From positions 663,055 to 727,054 of the forward strand of contig NQMI01000011.1 of NCBI GenBank assembly GCA_002270565.1: 64,000 nt of DNA. The letters are read 5' to 3'. Source of the DNA: Stenocarpella maydis (taxonomy: Eukaryota; Ascomycota; Sordariomycetes; Diaporthales; Diaporthaceae). Numbering within the stretch: position 1 is the first letter of the stretch; every line of letters starts with the position of its first letter. The notes beneath the pieces were generated by a model. It had not been told where the DNA came from, did not search any database, and saw only the letters and a program-made list of their open reading frames with translations. The position numbers were made by a program, and so were the translations under genes. This document shows positions 49,813 through 61,536 of this stretch, one piece after another.

Positions 49813-50435
49813 ATGTCTCGATCACGACTGCCCCTCGTCCTCGGCCTGACCGCCGCCGGCGGCGTCGGCTACTACCTGTACGGCGCCGGGGGGAACCCAA
49901 AGGTGGCCGAGAAGCAGTTCGAGGGTAAGCGCCCGCTGCCGGCCTTGGCTTCTCACCATCATTACCATGACCGCCGTCCTCCTTCACCCCCTCCGTCAAT
50001 CCCCACGCGAGGCTTCAACTTTGGCTGACACGCCCACCCCAACCCAAAACAGCCGACGTCCACAAGGCCTCCGCAAAGGTCAAGGGCGAGCTGCCCGGCA
50101 GGGGCCAGCAGTTCGAGAAGGAGGCCGAGGCGACGGGCCGCCAGGCCGGCGCCAAATTCGACGAGGCTGTAAGTTTGTCACCTCCCCACAAGCTCTCATC
50201 TCTCTCTCTCTCTGTGTACCGCCCCGATTTCATCCCTGCTGACACAACCCCCCCCCCCAACAAACAGCTCGCCAAGTCCCAGGCCGAGTTCCAAAAGGGC
50301 AAGGCCGAGGCCGCCGCCTACGCGAGGGACGCAAAGGCCGCCACCATCCAGGAGATCGACAAGTTCGACAAGAAGGTCGAGGAGAAGGCCGGCCAGGCAA
50401 AGAGCGGCATCTCGAGCTGGTTCGGCGGCAAGTAA
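49813..50435 (+). CDS. Calcofluor-white-hypersensitive-type small protein
   Basis: Three exons (49813-49924, 50053-50168, 50268-50435) give 131 aa. The start ACATGTC follows a run of A. The N terminus (MSRSRLPLVLGLTAAGGVGY) is a basic stretch with one hydrophobic segment at about residues 6-22, which could be a membrane anchor or a mitochondrial targeting signal. The rest is highly charged and Ala/Lys/Glu-rich, likely helical (for example KSQAEFQKGKAEAAAYARDA), and ends KSGISSWFGGK. Fungal homologs are often labelled Calcofluor white hypersensitive protein precursor; the biochemical role is not established. The 3' end faces the Prp6 3' end 291 bases away. Confidence 0.8.
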
Positions 50436-50726
50436 GGAGGCGGTGGGAGGGGAGCTTCCTATGTGCGAGGGGAGAGGGAAGACTTTTGAGAGAGGGTAGC
50501 TGGGAGGACGACGTGGACACACGGTCCTCGGACGGTTCTATACTTGACATGACCGGTGGTGCAAGGCATAATGGATGGAACTCACGATACTTTAATGGAA
50601 ACGCATTTAATATCTTGTCTGTCTGTCACCTTGTCCGACCACGACAGCCCCATGGTGTTCCTGTGGAAAACCAACCCTCCCCCAGTGACACGACCCCGTA
50701 TCTCTTTACAAGATAAACACCTCCAC

Positions 50727-53638
50727 CTACCCCGGCAGCGAGGCGGTGACGAGCTTCAGGATCTGCTCGACTCCGGCCCGCGCGTTGCGGGGGTCCTTGG
50801 CGATGGGCTGCCAGTACTCGCCGTGGCGCGGGTCGCTGGCGACGCACTTGCCCACCACCTCGCCCCTCTTCTCCTCGGTGCCGTGCTGCAGCAGGAACTT
50901 GTAGTACCACGCCCAGCTGTCGCCCACGTCGCCGTCGAGCACGATGGCCTTCTCGAACCAGCTCTGGGCGCGGTCCAGCTTGCGCTCGAGCCAGAAGATG
51001 CGCGCCACCGCCACGAACAGCACCGGGTCGTCCTCGACCTCCTTGATGGCCTGCAGCGCCAGCGGCTTGCGCTGCGTGCGCGGCTCGAGGTGCCAGATGC
51101 GCTCCGACCATAGCAGCCCGCTCTTGGGCATCTCCTTGAGCGCCGTCGCCATCAGGTTCCTCGCCTGCGCCGCGTTGCCCGCCCGCCGCTCCACCCGGAT
51201 CAGCTCGCACCACAGCTCCGGGGACCTCGGCACCGCCGTCCGCGCCCGGTCCAGCACGCTGCGCGCCTTGACCGTCGCCCCGGCCTTCTCCTCGAGCCGC
51301 GAGTACAGGATCCACAGCGGCACGCTGCGCGGGCACGCCTTGACGCCGATGCCGTACGCCCCGCGCGCGGGCCCCACCTGGCCCTCGTCCTCGTAGATCT
51401 GGCCCTTGAGCATGTGCAGCTTGGGGCTGGCCGGGAACAGCTGCAGCGCGTCGCCCACGAGCCCCAGCGCCGCCTCGTTGTTGCCCTGCTGCCGCTCGAA
51501 GACGACGCTGCGCACGAAGACGCGGTCCGTCGGCGCCTGCTGCCGCGCCGTCTTGAGCAGCTCGCGCGCCTGCTCCGGGAAGTCGTGGTCCGACTCGAGC
51601 TTGACCGCCGCCAGCCAGATGTCCTCGTTGTTGGGGTTCTGCTGGAACGCCTCGCCCAGCACCTTGCGCGCCTCGTCCAGCTCCCCGGCCATCAGCTGCT
51701 CCTTGGCCCGCATCAGCCACAGCACCTCCGACGTGGGGCACGCCTCCGTCGCCTTCTTGAGCACGTTCCACAGCGCCTCCTTGCTCCCGTGGTTCCGCTC
51801 CAGGTCCACCGCCTCCTTCCACACCGTCCTGCTCGTGGGGAACACGCGCAGCGCGTACGCGTAGATTGCCCTTGCCGTCTCGTACCTGCCCCGCGCGATG
51901 CTCATCTTGGCGTCCTCCATCCATGTGTCCCTACGGTCGTCGTCCTCGTCCAGGCCCCAGCCGAGGGTCTCCTGGATGATGTTGGCACACGTAAGGATGG
52001 CGCCCTCGGCCTCGCACTTCTCTGCCTCGGTGATCCAGTCCTCGCGCTTCGGCATGGCTCCTTCCTTTGCGAGGGCGAGGACAGCACGCTTCATCATGTT
52101 GACCTTGTTGTCGCCCAGCTGCTCCATCAGACGTGCGCCGGCGATCCAGATCTCGTGGCTCTGCGGGTTCGCCTTTTGTGCCTTCTGGATGACCTTCCTC
52201 GCGTTCTGTGGCTTCTCAAGATGGGCCAGGGCAAGCCACAGCTCGACACTGTTGGGTATCTCCTCCACCGCCTTGGCCAGCAGCAGCCGCGCATCTTCCG
52301 GATCCTCTTCCAGGTTGACTGCTTCTTTCCACAGCATCTCGCTCTTTGGAATGTGGAGCAGCGCCTGCCTGATGACCTTCTTCTTCGACCGCGGGTCCGT
52401 CTCCAGCTTCATTGCTTCCACCCACAGCCTGACCGACTTGTTGTTCGCCTTGATGGCGTCCGCCGCAATGATCTTCGCATTGCGGGCCTCGTTTAGTCTG
52501 ATGTTCTCGAGCCACAGGTCTTCTGAGCGGGGATTCTTGGCGCATCCCTTGGCGATCAGGTTCCTTGCTGCCACGGTCTTGCCAGCCAGCTCTTCAACTC
52601 GTGCCGCCGCGATCCAGGCCGGCGGGTGCAGAGGGTTGGACTCGTATGCCGACTTCAGCAGCTTCCGTGCAAAGTCCACGTCCCCGACGCTGACCTCTGG
52701 GATTTCTCCGTTGCGCGCCATGGAGGTGAGATAGCCCTTTGCGTCCACGCTCGTCGAGGAACCCAGTGACGTTGCTGTGCCGCTGGTCTGTGACGCCTGG
52801 TCGAGCCTTGCCTGGAGCACCTTGTCCCTCGCGGCACCGATCTTGGCAAAGTTGGTCATCGAGCCGTCCTTGGCATCGCCGCCCTCGTCGGCCACGGTCG
52901 TGCCCATCTCGCCCACATCCCGCGCAGCTGCGAGCACGGAGTCTGGGACGGCGTAGAACCTCTGGCGGCGGGCCTCTCGCTCCCGCTTCGTCTTGCCGGT
53001 CATGTCCTTGACGTCGGGGAGGCTGGCCCATTCCTCGTCGGTGACGGAGCCGAGGGCCCGCTTCAGGTCGGCAAACTGTTGCTGGATCTTGGGGTTCTTT
53101 CGCTCGTACTCCTCGACCTCCTCGCGTTCGCGCGCTTCCCTGTGGAGAGAGAATGTTGTGTCGGTATTCTGCTCATCTATTATCACAAACGATAAACCTT
53201 TTGCTTGACTAGGAAGGTGTAGGATGCAAAGGCGGGGACGCGCAGAGGGGCGGGGGGATATTCAGATATGTGGAGGACGAACCTTTGCTTCTGGCGACGC
53301 TTTGCCATCTTCTCATCTACCTCCTGCCATATGCGATCGGCCTCCTCGTCATCCTTCTCGTAGATGCCACCAGCGAACAGGCCGACCTCGTTGTCGGGGT
53401 CCTGGTAGCGACTGTCGTCGGCGCCACCAGCATCATCGTCGGCGCCGCCGTCCTTGGCCTCGGTAAGACCAAGCTGCTCGGAGCGCTTCTTGATGGCGGA
53501 CGAGATCTGCTCCTCGCTGGGGCCGTCGCGCGCAGGCCCCAGGTCAGACCGGGTGGTGAACCCGACGGCACCGCGGCCGATACCTGCGACATAGTTCTCG
53601 GGTGCCGGCTGGCTCAGGAAGTCTCGGCGGCTGGCCAT
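50727..53638 (-). CDS. PRP6: Pre-mRNA-splicing factor Prp6/Prp1 (U4/U6-U5 tri-snRNP)
   Basis: Two exons on the minus strand (53638-53283 and 53139-50727) joined across a 143-nt intron give 922 aa, the usual size. Residues 1 to about 150 are the PRP1 N-terminal domain (SQPAPENYVAGIGRGAVGF, then DNEVGLFAGGIYEKDDEEAD). The rest is a long array of half-TPR (HAT) repeats; many carry the W-x-x-x-x-x-L-E or LWL pattern, for example EDIWLAAVKLE, RTVWKEAVDLE and SVELWLALAHLE. The protein bridges U5 and U4/U6 in the tri-snRNP and is nuclear and essential where tested. GC content is high throughout, and this makes long false frames on the opposite strand. It ends tail to tail with the small-protein gene at 50435. 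Confidence 0.96.
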
Positions 53639-54128
53639 CTTGTGTGTTGATGGCGTGGCCAAGTCGGCATTGTTTTTGTCCAGGACAAGGGCCAAAAGCC
53701 CGAGCAAGCCAGCCAGCCGGTCGGAAACGGAGCCCCGCGCTGATTGGCTGTAGCTGGCCGTAGCGGAGCCGAATCGGCAACACAGCGACAGGGATGCCAA
53801 GGGCCTTGATGGCCAGGCCAAAGCGATCTGCGCCTACAGCACCCACCACAAGTTCTTAGTTCACAGCGAAACAAATGATATTTTCGATGCTGTCATATTG
53901 ATTGATGGATGGATAATGAAATCGAACTTGGCTGGCAAAACACATCATTGCTCCGGCACTGTCAGCAGCATTTTTGTTGGCCGGCTCTCCCTCATTGCAC
54001 AACCACTGAAGCAAGAAGAGACTACTTCCAGCCTTCCGTCTCAAGAGAAACAGCCTGCCCTGCTCGCCCAGGTGACCTTCCATCCTCACAGCCAAAAACA
54101 TTTTTCCGTCCCAAGTCTCCTTAATTAC
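53639..54128. other. Intergenic between Prp6 start and zinc-finger gene end
   Basis: It holds the Prp6 promoter (minus strand). No gene was recognised. Confidence 0.5.
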
Positions 54129-54397
54129 CTAAGTACCATACATGGGTCCTATAGGCATTGCGAGTCCCCCCTGGTTGCGGTACGCGCCGTACTGGCCTTG
54201 CTGGATGGGGCCAGGTGATGGGCCAGCATACGGCACAGAATGGGCCGGCTGGGGTGGAGGCATTTGGGGAGGCGACGGGGTGAAGCCGGTTATATGGCCA
54301 GGCCGCGTCGGGGTGTTCTGAAAGGTGCCGTGGCCGACTTGCTCGTGGTCAGCCGCGACCATCTGGCCGGCAGGCTGACAGAGGCAAAGCTTGCCCA

Positions 54398-55079
54398 TCA
54401 GAACTCCTCCTTGACGCCCCCGCCGTGCTCCTCGTGCCGCTTGATGTGGCGCTTCATCTCGTTGACCCGCGAGGTGCCGGCGAAATAGACGCGCTGGCAG
54501 CCGTCGTAGGGGCAACAGAGCGCCTTGCCGGGGTCCCTGACGTGCATGTCGTCCATGTGGCGCCCGCGGTCCTTGGTCTCCATTCCGCAGCGTCCGCATA
54601 TCCAAATCTTCTTCTCGTTGCCGTCGGCGTCGATCCTTGTACTGGAGAACCTGTTAATATCAAGGGGACTGGTCGCAGTTGCGCTGGGGTCTAACTAACC
54701 TGGGGACGTAGCCGTAGTCAAGGTGTTCGCGAGATGCCAGGAAGCGAAGAGCCATGGCGTTGGGAGAGCCCTGATGGAGGGTTCGATATGTCTCCTCGCC
54801 GAGGTGCTTCAGCGCTTTGGCATCGCGCTTCAGCAGCTCGTCAGCAGTGGGTCCGATGTGACGGTTCAGATGCTTGTGATAAGCAGCCGCGTAGCGGGCG
54901 CCGTCCTCCATGCCGCCTTCCTTCGTTTTGTTGTTGGAGATCTGGTTGCCGAGAGCCTTGATGCGGCCCTCCTCTGAGGCAATGCGGGCAAGTGGCACAC
55001 AGACAGCCTGAGACTCGGCGAGGCCAGAAGGAGCAGCAACGGCCTCGGCTTGGCCAAGAGGGGGAACGTCGCTGGGCAT
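54398..55079 (-). CDS. C2H2 zinc-finger protein
   Basis: Two exons on the minus strand (55079-54700 and 54650-54398) give 210 aa. Residues 1-126 contain a charged helical region (RYAAAYHKHLNRHIG, then ELLKRDAKALKHLGEETYR) without a known domain. The C-terminal part has two C2H2 units: ICGRCGMETKDRGRHMDDMH and CPYDGCQRVYF followed by RHIKRHEEH. Nuclear nucleic-acid binding is inferred. An in-phase 41-nt intron (GTCAAG to TGTCAG, about 54409-54369) would skip the stop at 54398 and add a Pro/Gln/Gly-rich tail ending YGT at 54129. The tail reads like a real low-complexity region (TPSPPQMPPPQPAHSVPY), so the gene may end at 54129. Confidence 0.72.
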
Positions 55080-56262
55080 TATGGCAATGATATCCCAGGC
55101 AATTGTGTGTTGTTGGGCTGGCGAAGAAAGGCAGGGAGGATAGAAGAGGGACACAGCCTGAAGAAGGGGAGTGGGTTGAAAAGCTGTGGGCTGAAGCAGA
55201 AGCTTAAGTACACGATACATGTGACTCGGTTGGCCGGCCACAATGGCACTGTTTGGTGCAGAAAACTCCGCAATCCTTGAGGGGCTTAGCAGGTGGGCTT
55301 TAAGACCGCGGAAGATAACCCCTGGAGGGGAGGCAAGTCACCGGACTGAAGGCGAGGCGGGGGTCGAGGCGCGGAGGGGGGGGGGGCATGGGCGAGGCTT
55401 TGAGAGATACACAGTTGCCAGCACACGGCTGGACAGCAAGGCGGCAGCAGCGCACTGTTACCAATAGGAGAGTCCTCTATGCAGTCCATTTCGCGCTGCC
55501 GCCTACAAGGACACCCGCGGAGTGGATCTATCGTTCTTCGAACATCAGAATAAGTCAACAATGCAGGAAATTGCCCACTTGCAGGAGGTACAACAAAGGA
55601 TACGCATGCTTCCAAGCACATATGGCTTCCTCGAGATAATGGTCTCTAGCCCTTGCCAGTGCTGATACAATGCAGCCACTGGTGTGAGCCATTTCGGACC
55701 TGCACGGCTTGGACTGGCATTTCTTTATATAGCTTGATTGTTGGACTTAACTACTGACAGCTGGTTGTTATCTTCTGGCCAAATCCATAATGCCTGCCAT
55801 CCTCACCAAAGTGGCCTCCATAGGTGGGTATGATCTTGCCCCTCCTGCGATGTACAATATGGACCTTCGTCTGCAAGACTCCATGATTAAAACCCATCAA
55901 GCCGCAGTCAAAGTGACTTTATAAGGCAAAACAGGGGTCCCCGATGTGCTCCTTCTCCGTGTGTTGCTCTCGATCTTGGCCGTGGTATAATATGCGGTTA
56001 CAGACCCTGCACTTGTGGCCATATTGCATGTTACCCTCATCATCAAAGATAGTCCTGGGTTGCTTGCTGTTAGCATCATATGTTACTGCCCATGTTACTA
56101 GAAGTTACTGGTTACAAATAATAATACCCGAGAAAAGTACCATGTATAGGGGCACTAGGTTATATCGTGTGGCTTTATGATTGGCCTTTGTACCTTGCCC
56201 GGCAAATCCTGGTGAACTCCACAGTACATCTGATACAGCACGCTGAATGCGTACCTTGACCT
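55080..56262. other. Intergenic, no gene recognised
   Basis: It contains the promoter of the zinc-finger gene, a run of G at 55376-55386, and from 55.7 kb more AT-rich sequence that starts the right-hand accessory region. No coding signal was recognised. Confidence 0.45.
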
Positions 56263-56991
56263 TCAGTGTTGTCCTAGCTCTTTGACCACGACTTCGTTGT
56301 GCCATGAGTCTTCCCACTTCGACCACCGCTCCGCGAGGTAAATCTTCAATTCTTCCCAATTCTCTCCACACTCACTGATCGTCGGCCACGCCTCCCTTGA
56401 GCGAATGATAGAATATGATAAGCTGTTCCTCTGCGCCAGGTGCCATGACATATTCGGGTCTGTGGTTTTCGCCATCTTCTCCATGTGCAGGGTCTCGGCT
56501 GCAAGCCCCTGTGCCTCCTCTTCGCTTGTGGCACGATCAGCTTCATTGGGCGAGAGACTGGCTTGAAGGCGGAGGATGAACATGGATGAATACTGGAGGA
56601 AGTAACGAAGTCTGACACGGTAAGGAGACTTGGAATGACCAGAGATAGGCAGGCCGCGCAATGACACTTGGATTTGCGAGGCACAAGAGTTCTGGTATTG
56701 TTCGTGGATGGAAAGCAATGTTCGATGCATGTTCTCCGCTCGCTGGAGGATATCCAAGCTGCTCGACAAGTATTCAAACGAGTCCAGTGCGGTGTCGGAG
56801 AAGAGGACTCTGGCGTCCCGTAAGATGCCTGGCAGAAAACAAGTAGCCCCGAAAAAATTCTACCAGAAGCGGGCATCTGCGTTTGTTTCCATGGATGCGG
56901 CGACTTTCAAGATGCCCTGCCATTCTTTTGCTTCGAATATGGAAAACTCTTTGGCGCGCATTTCGGATATGAGCTGCTCCGCAGTTAGCAT
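56263..56991 (-). pseudogene. Gene of unknown fungal family with one in-frame TAG
   Basis: A 243-codon frame on the minus strand from ATG at 56991 to the stop at 56263 is interrupted only by a TAG at 56862-56860, just after NADARFW. Both sides are clearly one protein: LTAEQLISEMRAKEF and EAKEWQGILKVAASM before it, RVLFSDTALDSFEYLSSSLD, GLPISGHSKSPYRVRLRY and DPNMSWHLAQRNSLSYSI after it. Related proteins are frequent in Pezizomycotina, without known function. Upstream the same frame is hydrophobic (TICGLYLLGIVSLLAVLS) for about 60 bases before a TGA, so a membrane segment or missing first exon is possible. An acceptor directly after GGTAG is an alternative explanation of the stop. Confidence 0.6.
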
Positions 56992-57461
56992 GGACAGCAC
57001 AGCCAGGAGAGACACAATGCCAAGAAGGTACAAACCACATATGGTCCTTGGCTCTTGATGAGCATGCAGTCAAAAGAAATAGGGTTATGAGGAGGACCTT
57101 CACGCCTAAGCAGACCAATCCCTGCTTTTTTGTGGTACGCTAATGCGTTCTCACCTAGGTAACACAGTGACTGATAAGACACACTGTCATCACTTATTCA
57201 TGTTATCCAAGTGTATACAATAGCTGGTGCACACCTCGTAGAGAACGAAAAGTCTTGTAGCACATTACACATCAGACCAAGAACTGGACTGTATGCTGTT
57301 ACGTAGACATCGTATGGCCTTGCCGTACAGCGCTGAAGGTGAAGCTGACGCCGTGGACTGTACAATCATCTGGGCAACCTTTAAAGGCAACCTTACACCT
57401 CGCCAACCAACCTTGGAACTCAATCACAACCTACAGTATACAACAACGGACTACCTTCAAG

Positions 57462-58264
57462 ATGGAAGACGCAAGTGTTCTCAGCTCAGAAAATGATCAA
57501 GGTGCCAGTGATGCCTTCGAAATTGTCGTTGCTCACTTCAACGAGGACCTCACTTGGTTGATGCCTTTGGCCCCAGAAGCAACTTTGTACGTCAAAGGTA
57601 CGTTGGAAATCAGCGAGGCGGACCTCTGGCTATCTCATAAACTGATTTATACTCCTGTACCAGGCGAAATTCCCGGTGTTGCACCTCACTTCCGGCAGAT
57701 CCTCAAGCTCCCTAATATCGGCCGAGAATCTCACACCTTCCTATATCATATTGTTTCCCGATATCACACCCTTTCTGGCACTATCCTCTTCGTACAAGGC
57801 AGTAAAGATGGCCCCGCTTGCCACAGATCCCATAGCGCCATGACAATTGAGAAATGAGATCTCACTCCCTCAAGACGAAGGTGGGCGAAATGACAACCTT
57901 CGGTTCCACTGCTCAAGGTACTTTGAGGTCTTTTGACCAGTGGACTGGGTTCGACTGGGTCAATGACGCCGACAACACATTGTGGTTGAGCCAGCAGAAA
58001 GGAGATTTCCTGTCTGCGGATTGCACTCCAGCTCAATTCTGGCGAGACAACTTTGGTTACGACCACCCCCCAAGTATATTGTTCGCCGAGGGTGCTTTCT
58101 TTGCTGTACGGGCCGAAACGGTACGCATGAGGCAGCTGGAATTCTATGAGGGACTTCTGGGCAAATTTGAGCGAGAGAATCATGTCAATCCTGAAATCGG
58201 GCACTTTGTTGAGAAGTTCTGGGGCGAGGTGTTCACCGGCATCGAGAAGGAGAATAGTATGTAG
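57462..58264 (+). CDS. DUF3431 domain protein
   Basis: Three exons (57462-57597, 57664-57801, 57852-58264) give 228 aa. The 66-nt first intron (GTACGT to CCAG, CTGAT branch) is in frame and removes a segment the family does not have; the 50-nt second intron is needed to restore the frame. Conserved parts: FEIVVAHFNEDLTWL, then LPNIGRESHTFLYHIVSRY and FVQG, and in the last exon FWRDNFGYDHPPSILFAEGA and HVNPEIGHFVEKFW. This is the pattern of the fungal DUF3431 family, whose function is unknown; I see no catalytic motif I can name with confidence and no signal peptide. The second intron is short with an ATTGAG acceptor, so that junction is less certain. Confidence 0.78.
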
Positions 58265-58744
58265 CCAAGGAGGTGATGTCACATAGTATATGCAGACGTT
58301 CCAAATAGGGAACGTGTAGCTCTACTCATCTCACGTAATGTCTGTTCCAGATATTGCGCAGGATCATTAGTCGTAAACGCAATAGCCAGATTTTGCAGAA
58401 CTCCGCCTCCCAAATGTGACGTGTGTGCTAGCAGTGCATCTTTGGGCACCGACAGGACCGTAGCCTCGTTTCTTTCGATAAATCAAGAATGGGACATCCA
58501 TCGTCAATAAACAAGCGCACTTCCAATGTGCGTGGATGCATTTGTATGGGCTGGGAGGCTAGCCCCCACCATGCGCAGTTATATACTCGAGTACCCCTCT
58601 CTATATAACTACGTTCTCGTCACTGTTTGTTTTCTGATAAGAAGCATTGCTCTCGCTCATGCATTCCACCCACCTTTGAATTATAAACCAATCCAAATAC
58701 CAGATTTATTTCCCCCTTTTCAGGTTCAGCTTAGTTCTGTTGCC
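58265..58744. other. Spacer before the HET-like gene
   Basis: Promoter and leader of the following gene. The frame is open upstream to an ATG at 58526, but the better start is at 58745. Confidence 0.5.
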
Positions 58745-60700
58745 ATGGATAAAACAGAAGCATGGGCTTTTCTCCGGTCTGTTTGGGCCGGTATCAACTT
58801 GAACAGCTTGATTTGCTGTCACTGCGAAGACCAGATTTTGCCCGATGGAGTCTTGGCGCGAAATTTCTCCCTAGAGAGCCTCCAATCGATGAAGAAGAGA
58901 CAGGTGACGGAAAAGATTCCGGTCCCTGCCCTCTCCGATACAATACTCGTCTATCATCGACACCTGTATTGTCTTTTCCCATCCACCCAGTATGTCGCAA
59001 TATCCTATGTGTGGCACCGTCAGGTTGCAGATCTGCAATACAAGAAGCTGGAAGCAACGTCCTCTGTGACTGAAGTGGAGGGTATTATCCGCGAGATACC
59101 TGCACGAATTACCCGAAGCCTGGCAACCAACCTGGGAGGCGAACTCGAGATTTGGCACGACTATATCAGTGTACCTCAATGGACGCCTAGACTCAAAACC
59201 CAAATTATCCTGGCCATTCCCGAGCTTTACGGCCGCGCCCTAACTACCGTCGCTTATCTTTTGGACATTGGTCCTGATTATATCGTTGCAATGCGCCATG
59301 GACGGTCACTTTTCGAACGATGCTGTGATATTAGCGATTTATGCAACGCGAAATGGCTCAGCCGGGTTTGGACGGCCGTGGAGTTTACACAGGGCCGAGA
59401 ACTCAGAGCTATGCTGAGTGACTTCACCCTTGTACCCGGTGATTCTAAGTATCAACCTTTCACTAGGCAGATGAGTTTGCGCTGGGAAGTTGAGAACGCA
59501 GCACAAGGCAATTTCTACCACACTGAACGGCTTTTTGGAATGGGAGACAACCTGGTACCATGGCAACTTGGACCACTTATGGAGGTCAGGGATCGCAACC
59601 TCCAAGGCATCCGAACGCCATTCGCAACGGCTCATGAACTTCTCATGCGAAGATGCGTTACAATCACGCGTGAATTCTTTCATGCTATCTTGGCCGTCTT
59701 GAAGCTTGACGTGACTGAGGCAGAGCTGAGTCCTGACACAGCAGAAGCAATCTTGCAGGTCGCCAGGAGGTGTATGAAAGCAGGTGACTTCAGTCCACTC
59801 CTGACTATTTCTGCTTCAGCCCAAGCGGAGGTGAACGAGGCGGTCATCCGGAGCTACGGGTATCAGGATCTAGGCACTTTTGCTCTGAGCGAGGAGGAGT
59901 GTGGCCCTACATACCCAGAGGTACGGCTGGAGTCTGGCCCTCCAATGATACTCGCGGGGAACCTTGGAACCATCCAGTTCATTAGAAGAATGAGTTGGAA
60001 GAGGCAGGGACCGAAAAAATCACTCGCGATTCTAGTCAAACTGACTTTTGAAGTCACGGGACTAAACGTGGAAGATTTCGTAACCACGCTGGGTGTCTGC
60101 CTCTACGGCCAGGAAATGCAGGCCATCTCAGACCGCCTCTCGCAAGACGGTCGTCTGCAGCTCCTTCGCTAACAGCTTTCCAAATTGTACGATGCGTTCC
60201 CTATTGACTCTGACGGCATTGCTGCACAGATATCTCAGACTATTGGTCTGTCAGACAGGTCGCTCGGAGGTGGGCACAGCCAGAGCCAGCTCTCCCCAGT
60301 TAGTCTCATGGAACGTCATTCCGGGACTATTCACTTGGGTGATTCCGGGGCGGTGGTTGGGGTGAAGCGTTCCGTCTGTCGCAAGACCATTCTTCTTCTT
60401 GTAGCTCTTCTGAAGCCCCCCTCAAGTCTCTTAGGTACGACAGCATACCGTATCCCTGGCCTCAGATATAGTTTCACGCATGACGGCGGCTGTGGGTTCC
60501 TCCTTGAAGGTGGCCGAATCGTTGGGCGTTTTGTCGGGGGAACTCCAACATGTAATTGTCCTAAGCTGGAGGACGTCGAAATTACTTTGGAAGACTTACC
60601 AATTCCGCGGCCGAACAATTTCAATTATGGGCATAAACGAACAGCAAATTGGCACCCGCTGATTTTAGAGGATAGGGTTATAATAGAAAGGACTGAGTAG
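58745..60700 (+). pseudogene. HET-domain-like gene interrupted by one stop codon
   Basis: One frame of 652 codons runs from ATG 58745 (context GCCATGG; an earlier in-frame ATG at 58526 is weaker) to TAG 60700, broken only by TAA at 60170-60172. The N-terminal half resembles the heterokaryon-incompatibility (HET) domain: QYVAISYVWH, IWHDYISVPQW and LSRVWTAVEFTQG take the places of the usual SYxWG, IDxxCINQ and RxWTxQE motifs. After the stop the same frame continues with HLGDSGAVVGVKRSVCRKT and GRFVGGTPTCNCPKLEDVEI, clearly one protein. HET-domain proteins trigger cell death when incompatible mycelia fuse. TAA could come from CAA by a RIP-type C-to-T change. A removable 81-nt intron with a poor donor (GTCTGC to CTAACAG) would also skip it, so a working gene is not excluded. 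Confidence 0.68.
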
Positions 60701-61166
60701 GGAGTTCAGGTATGGTTAGTCTAAATAATTACCACAAAATGAGCTATTCTAGCTTCATGCCTGTTTCTTAGGGTATTAGCGAGCCTACTTTGGTTGGGTA
60801 TTGCTCGCTTTTATGTCCTTTCTATTTATGCTCTACCCTCCTGCCTGGGATATTCATGGGGATCAACCCTGAAATCTCTTCCATCCTCGCTATGCCACTT
60901 CACCCCGGGAAGGAGACCTGCAGCCCTTTCAAACTTTATTTCCCCAGTATTGTTCTACACGTGAATCACCTCTGGATTTATATACACAGGGACACGCGTA
61001 TGTTTAAGAAATCAAGGAGTCTCTCACAAATATGGAAAGCAGTGTTTGGCAGTAAATTGTGCACCGCCTCGAGCATCACATTACAAAGCCACGGGGGATA
61101 AGAAGTTTTGTTCCTGCCTGACCACCTTAACCTCTCACGCTCCACTCTCCCCTGCCGTGTTGGTTC
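60701..61166. other. Intergenic, nothing recognised
   Basis: This is the 3' flank of the HET-like gene and of the small ORF on the opposite strand. Confidence 0.4.
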
Positions 61167-61536
61167 TTATTCGCTCGAATCTTCCTCGCTATCGGACGAT
61201 GGGTACAATTTGCAAAATTTGGGAAGTCGTTCCATAGAGTTCATCAGGCATAGTCTCTCCTTGTTAGCCAGCTCCTTCATATATCGATGTACCTGTCGCT
61301 GCCTCTTGTTGAGCCCATTACGTTTCTGATGTTCATCGCGATGTGCTCTCTGCTTCTGAGAGGGTGATCTCTTTTTCCTCTGTCGCTCTTCCTTGTTCAT
61401 ATACTCATTCCAGCCTTTCAAGAGGTCCTCGTTCCCAACTAGTTGTATGAATTTAGCCGCTGTTTTATCACCGTAGGGCTTCTGAAGGTAATGGATACAA
61501 TCCAAGAGCAAAATAGGTGCATTCGTGATGGTATAG
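61167..61536 (-). pseudogene. C-terminal fragment of an unidentified basic protein
   Basis: On the minus strand an open frame ends at 61167 and has no ATG near its 5' end. It reads TNAPILLLDCIHYLQKPYGD, then a strongly basic, Arg/Lys/Gln-rich segment (for example KEERQRKKRSPSQKQRAHRD) and an acidic end (SSDSEEDSSE). The composition suggests a real protein end, nucleic-acid binding or disordered, but I recognise no family. It may be the surviving part of a larger gene. Confidence 0.3.

Noticed and set aside
50626..52734. Several 280-430-codon frames on both strands within Prp6
   Set aside because: They are Arg/Ala/Gly- or Leu/Val/Arg-rich shadows caused by the GC-rich third positions of the Prp6 coding exon.
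57764..58282. 172-codon minus-strand frame
   Set aside because: Antisense to the DUF3431 gene, whose conserved motifs are on the plus strand.
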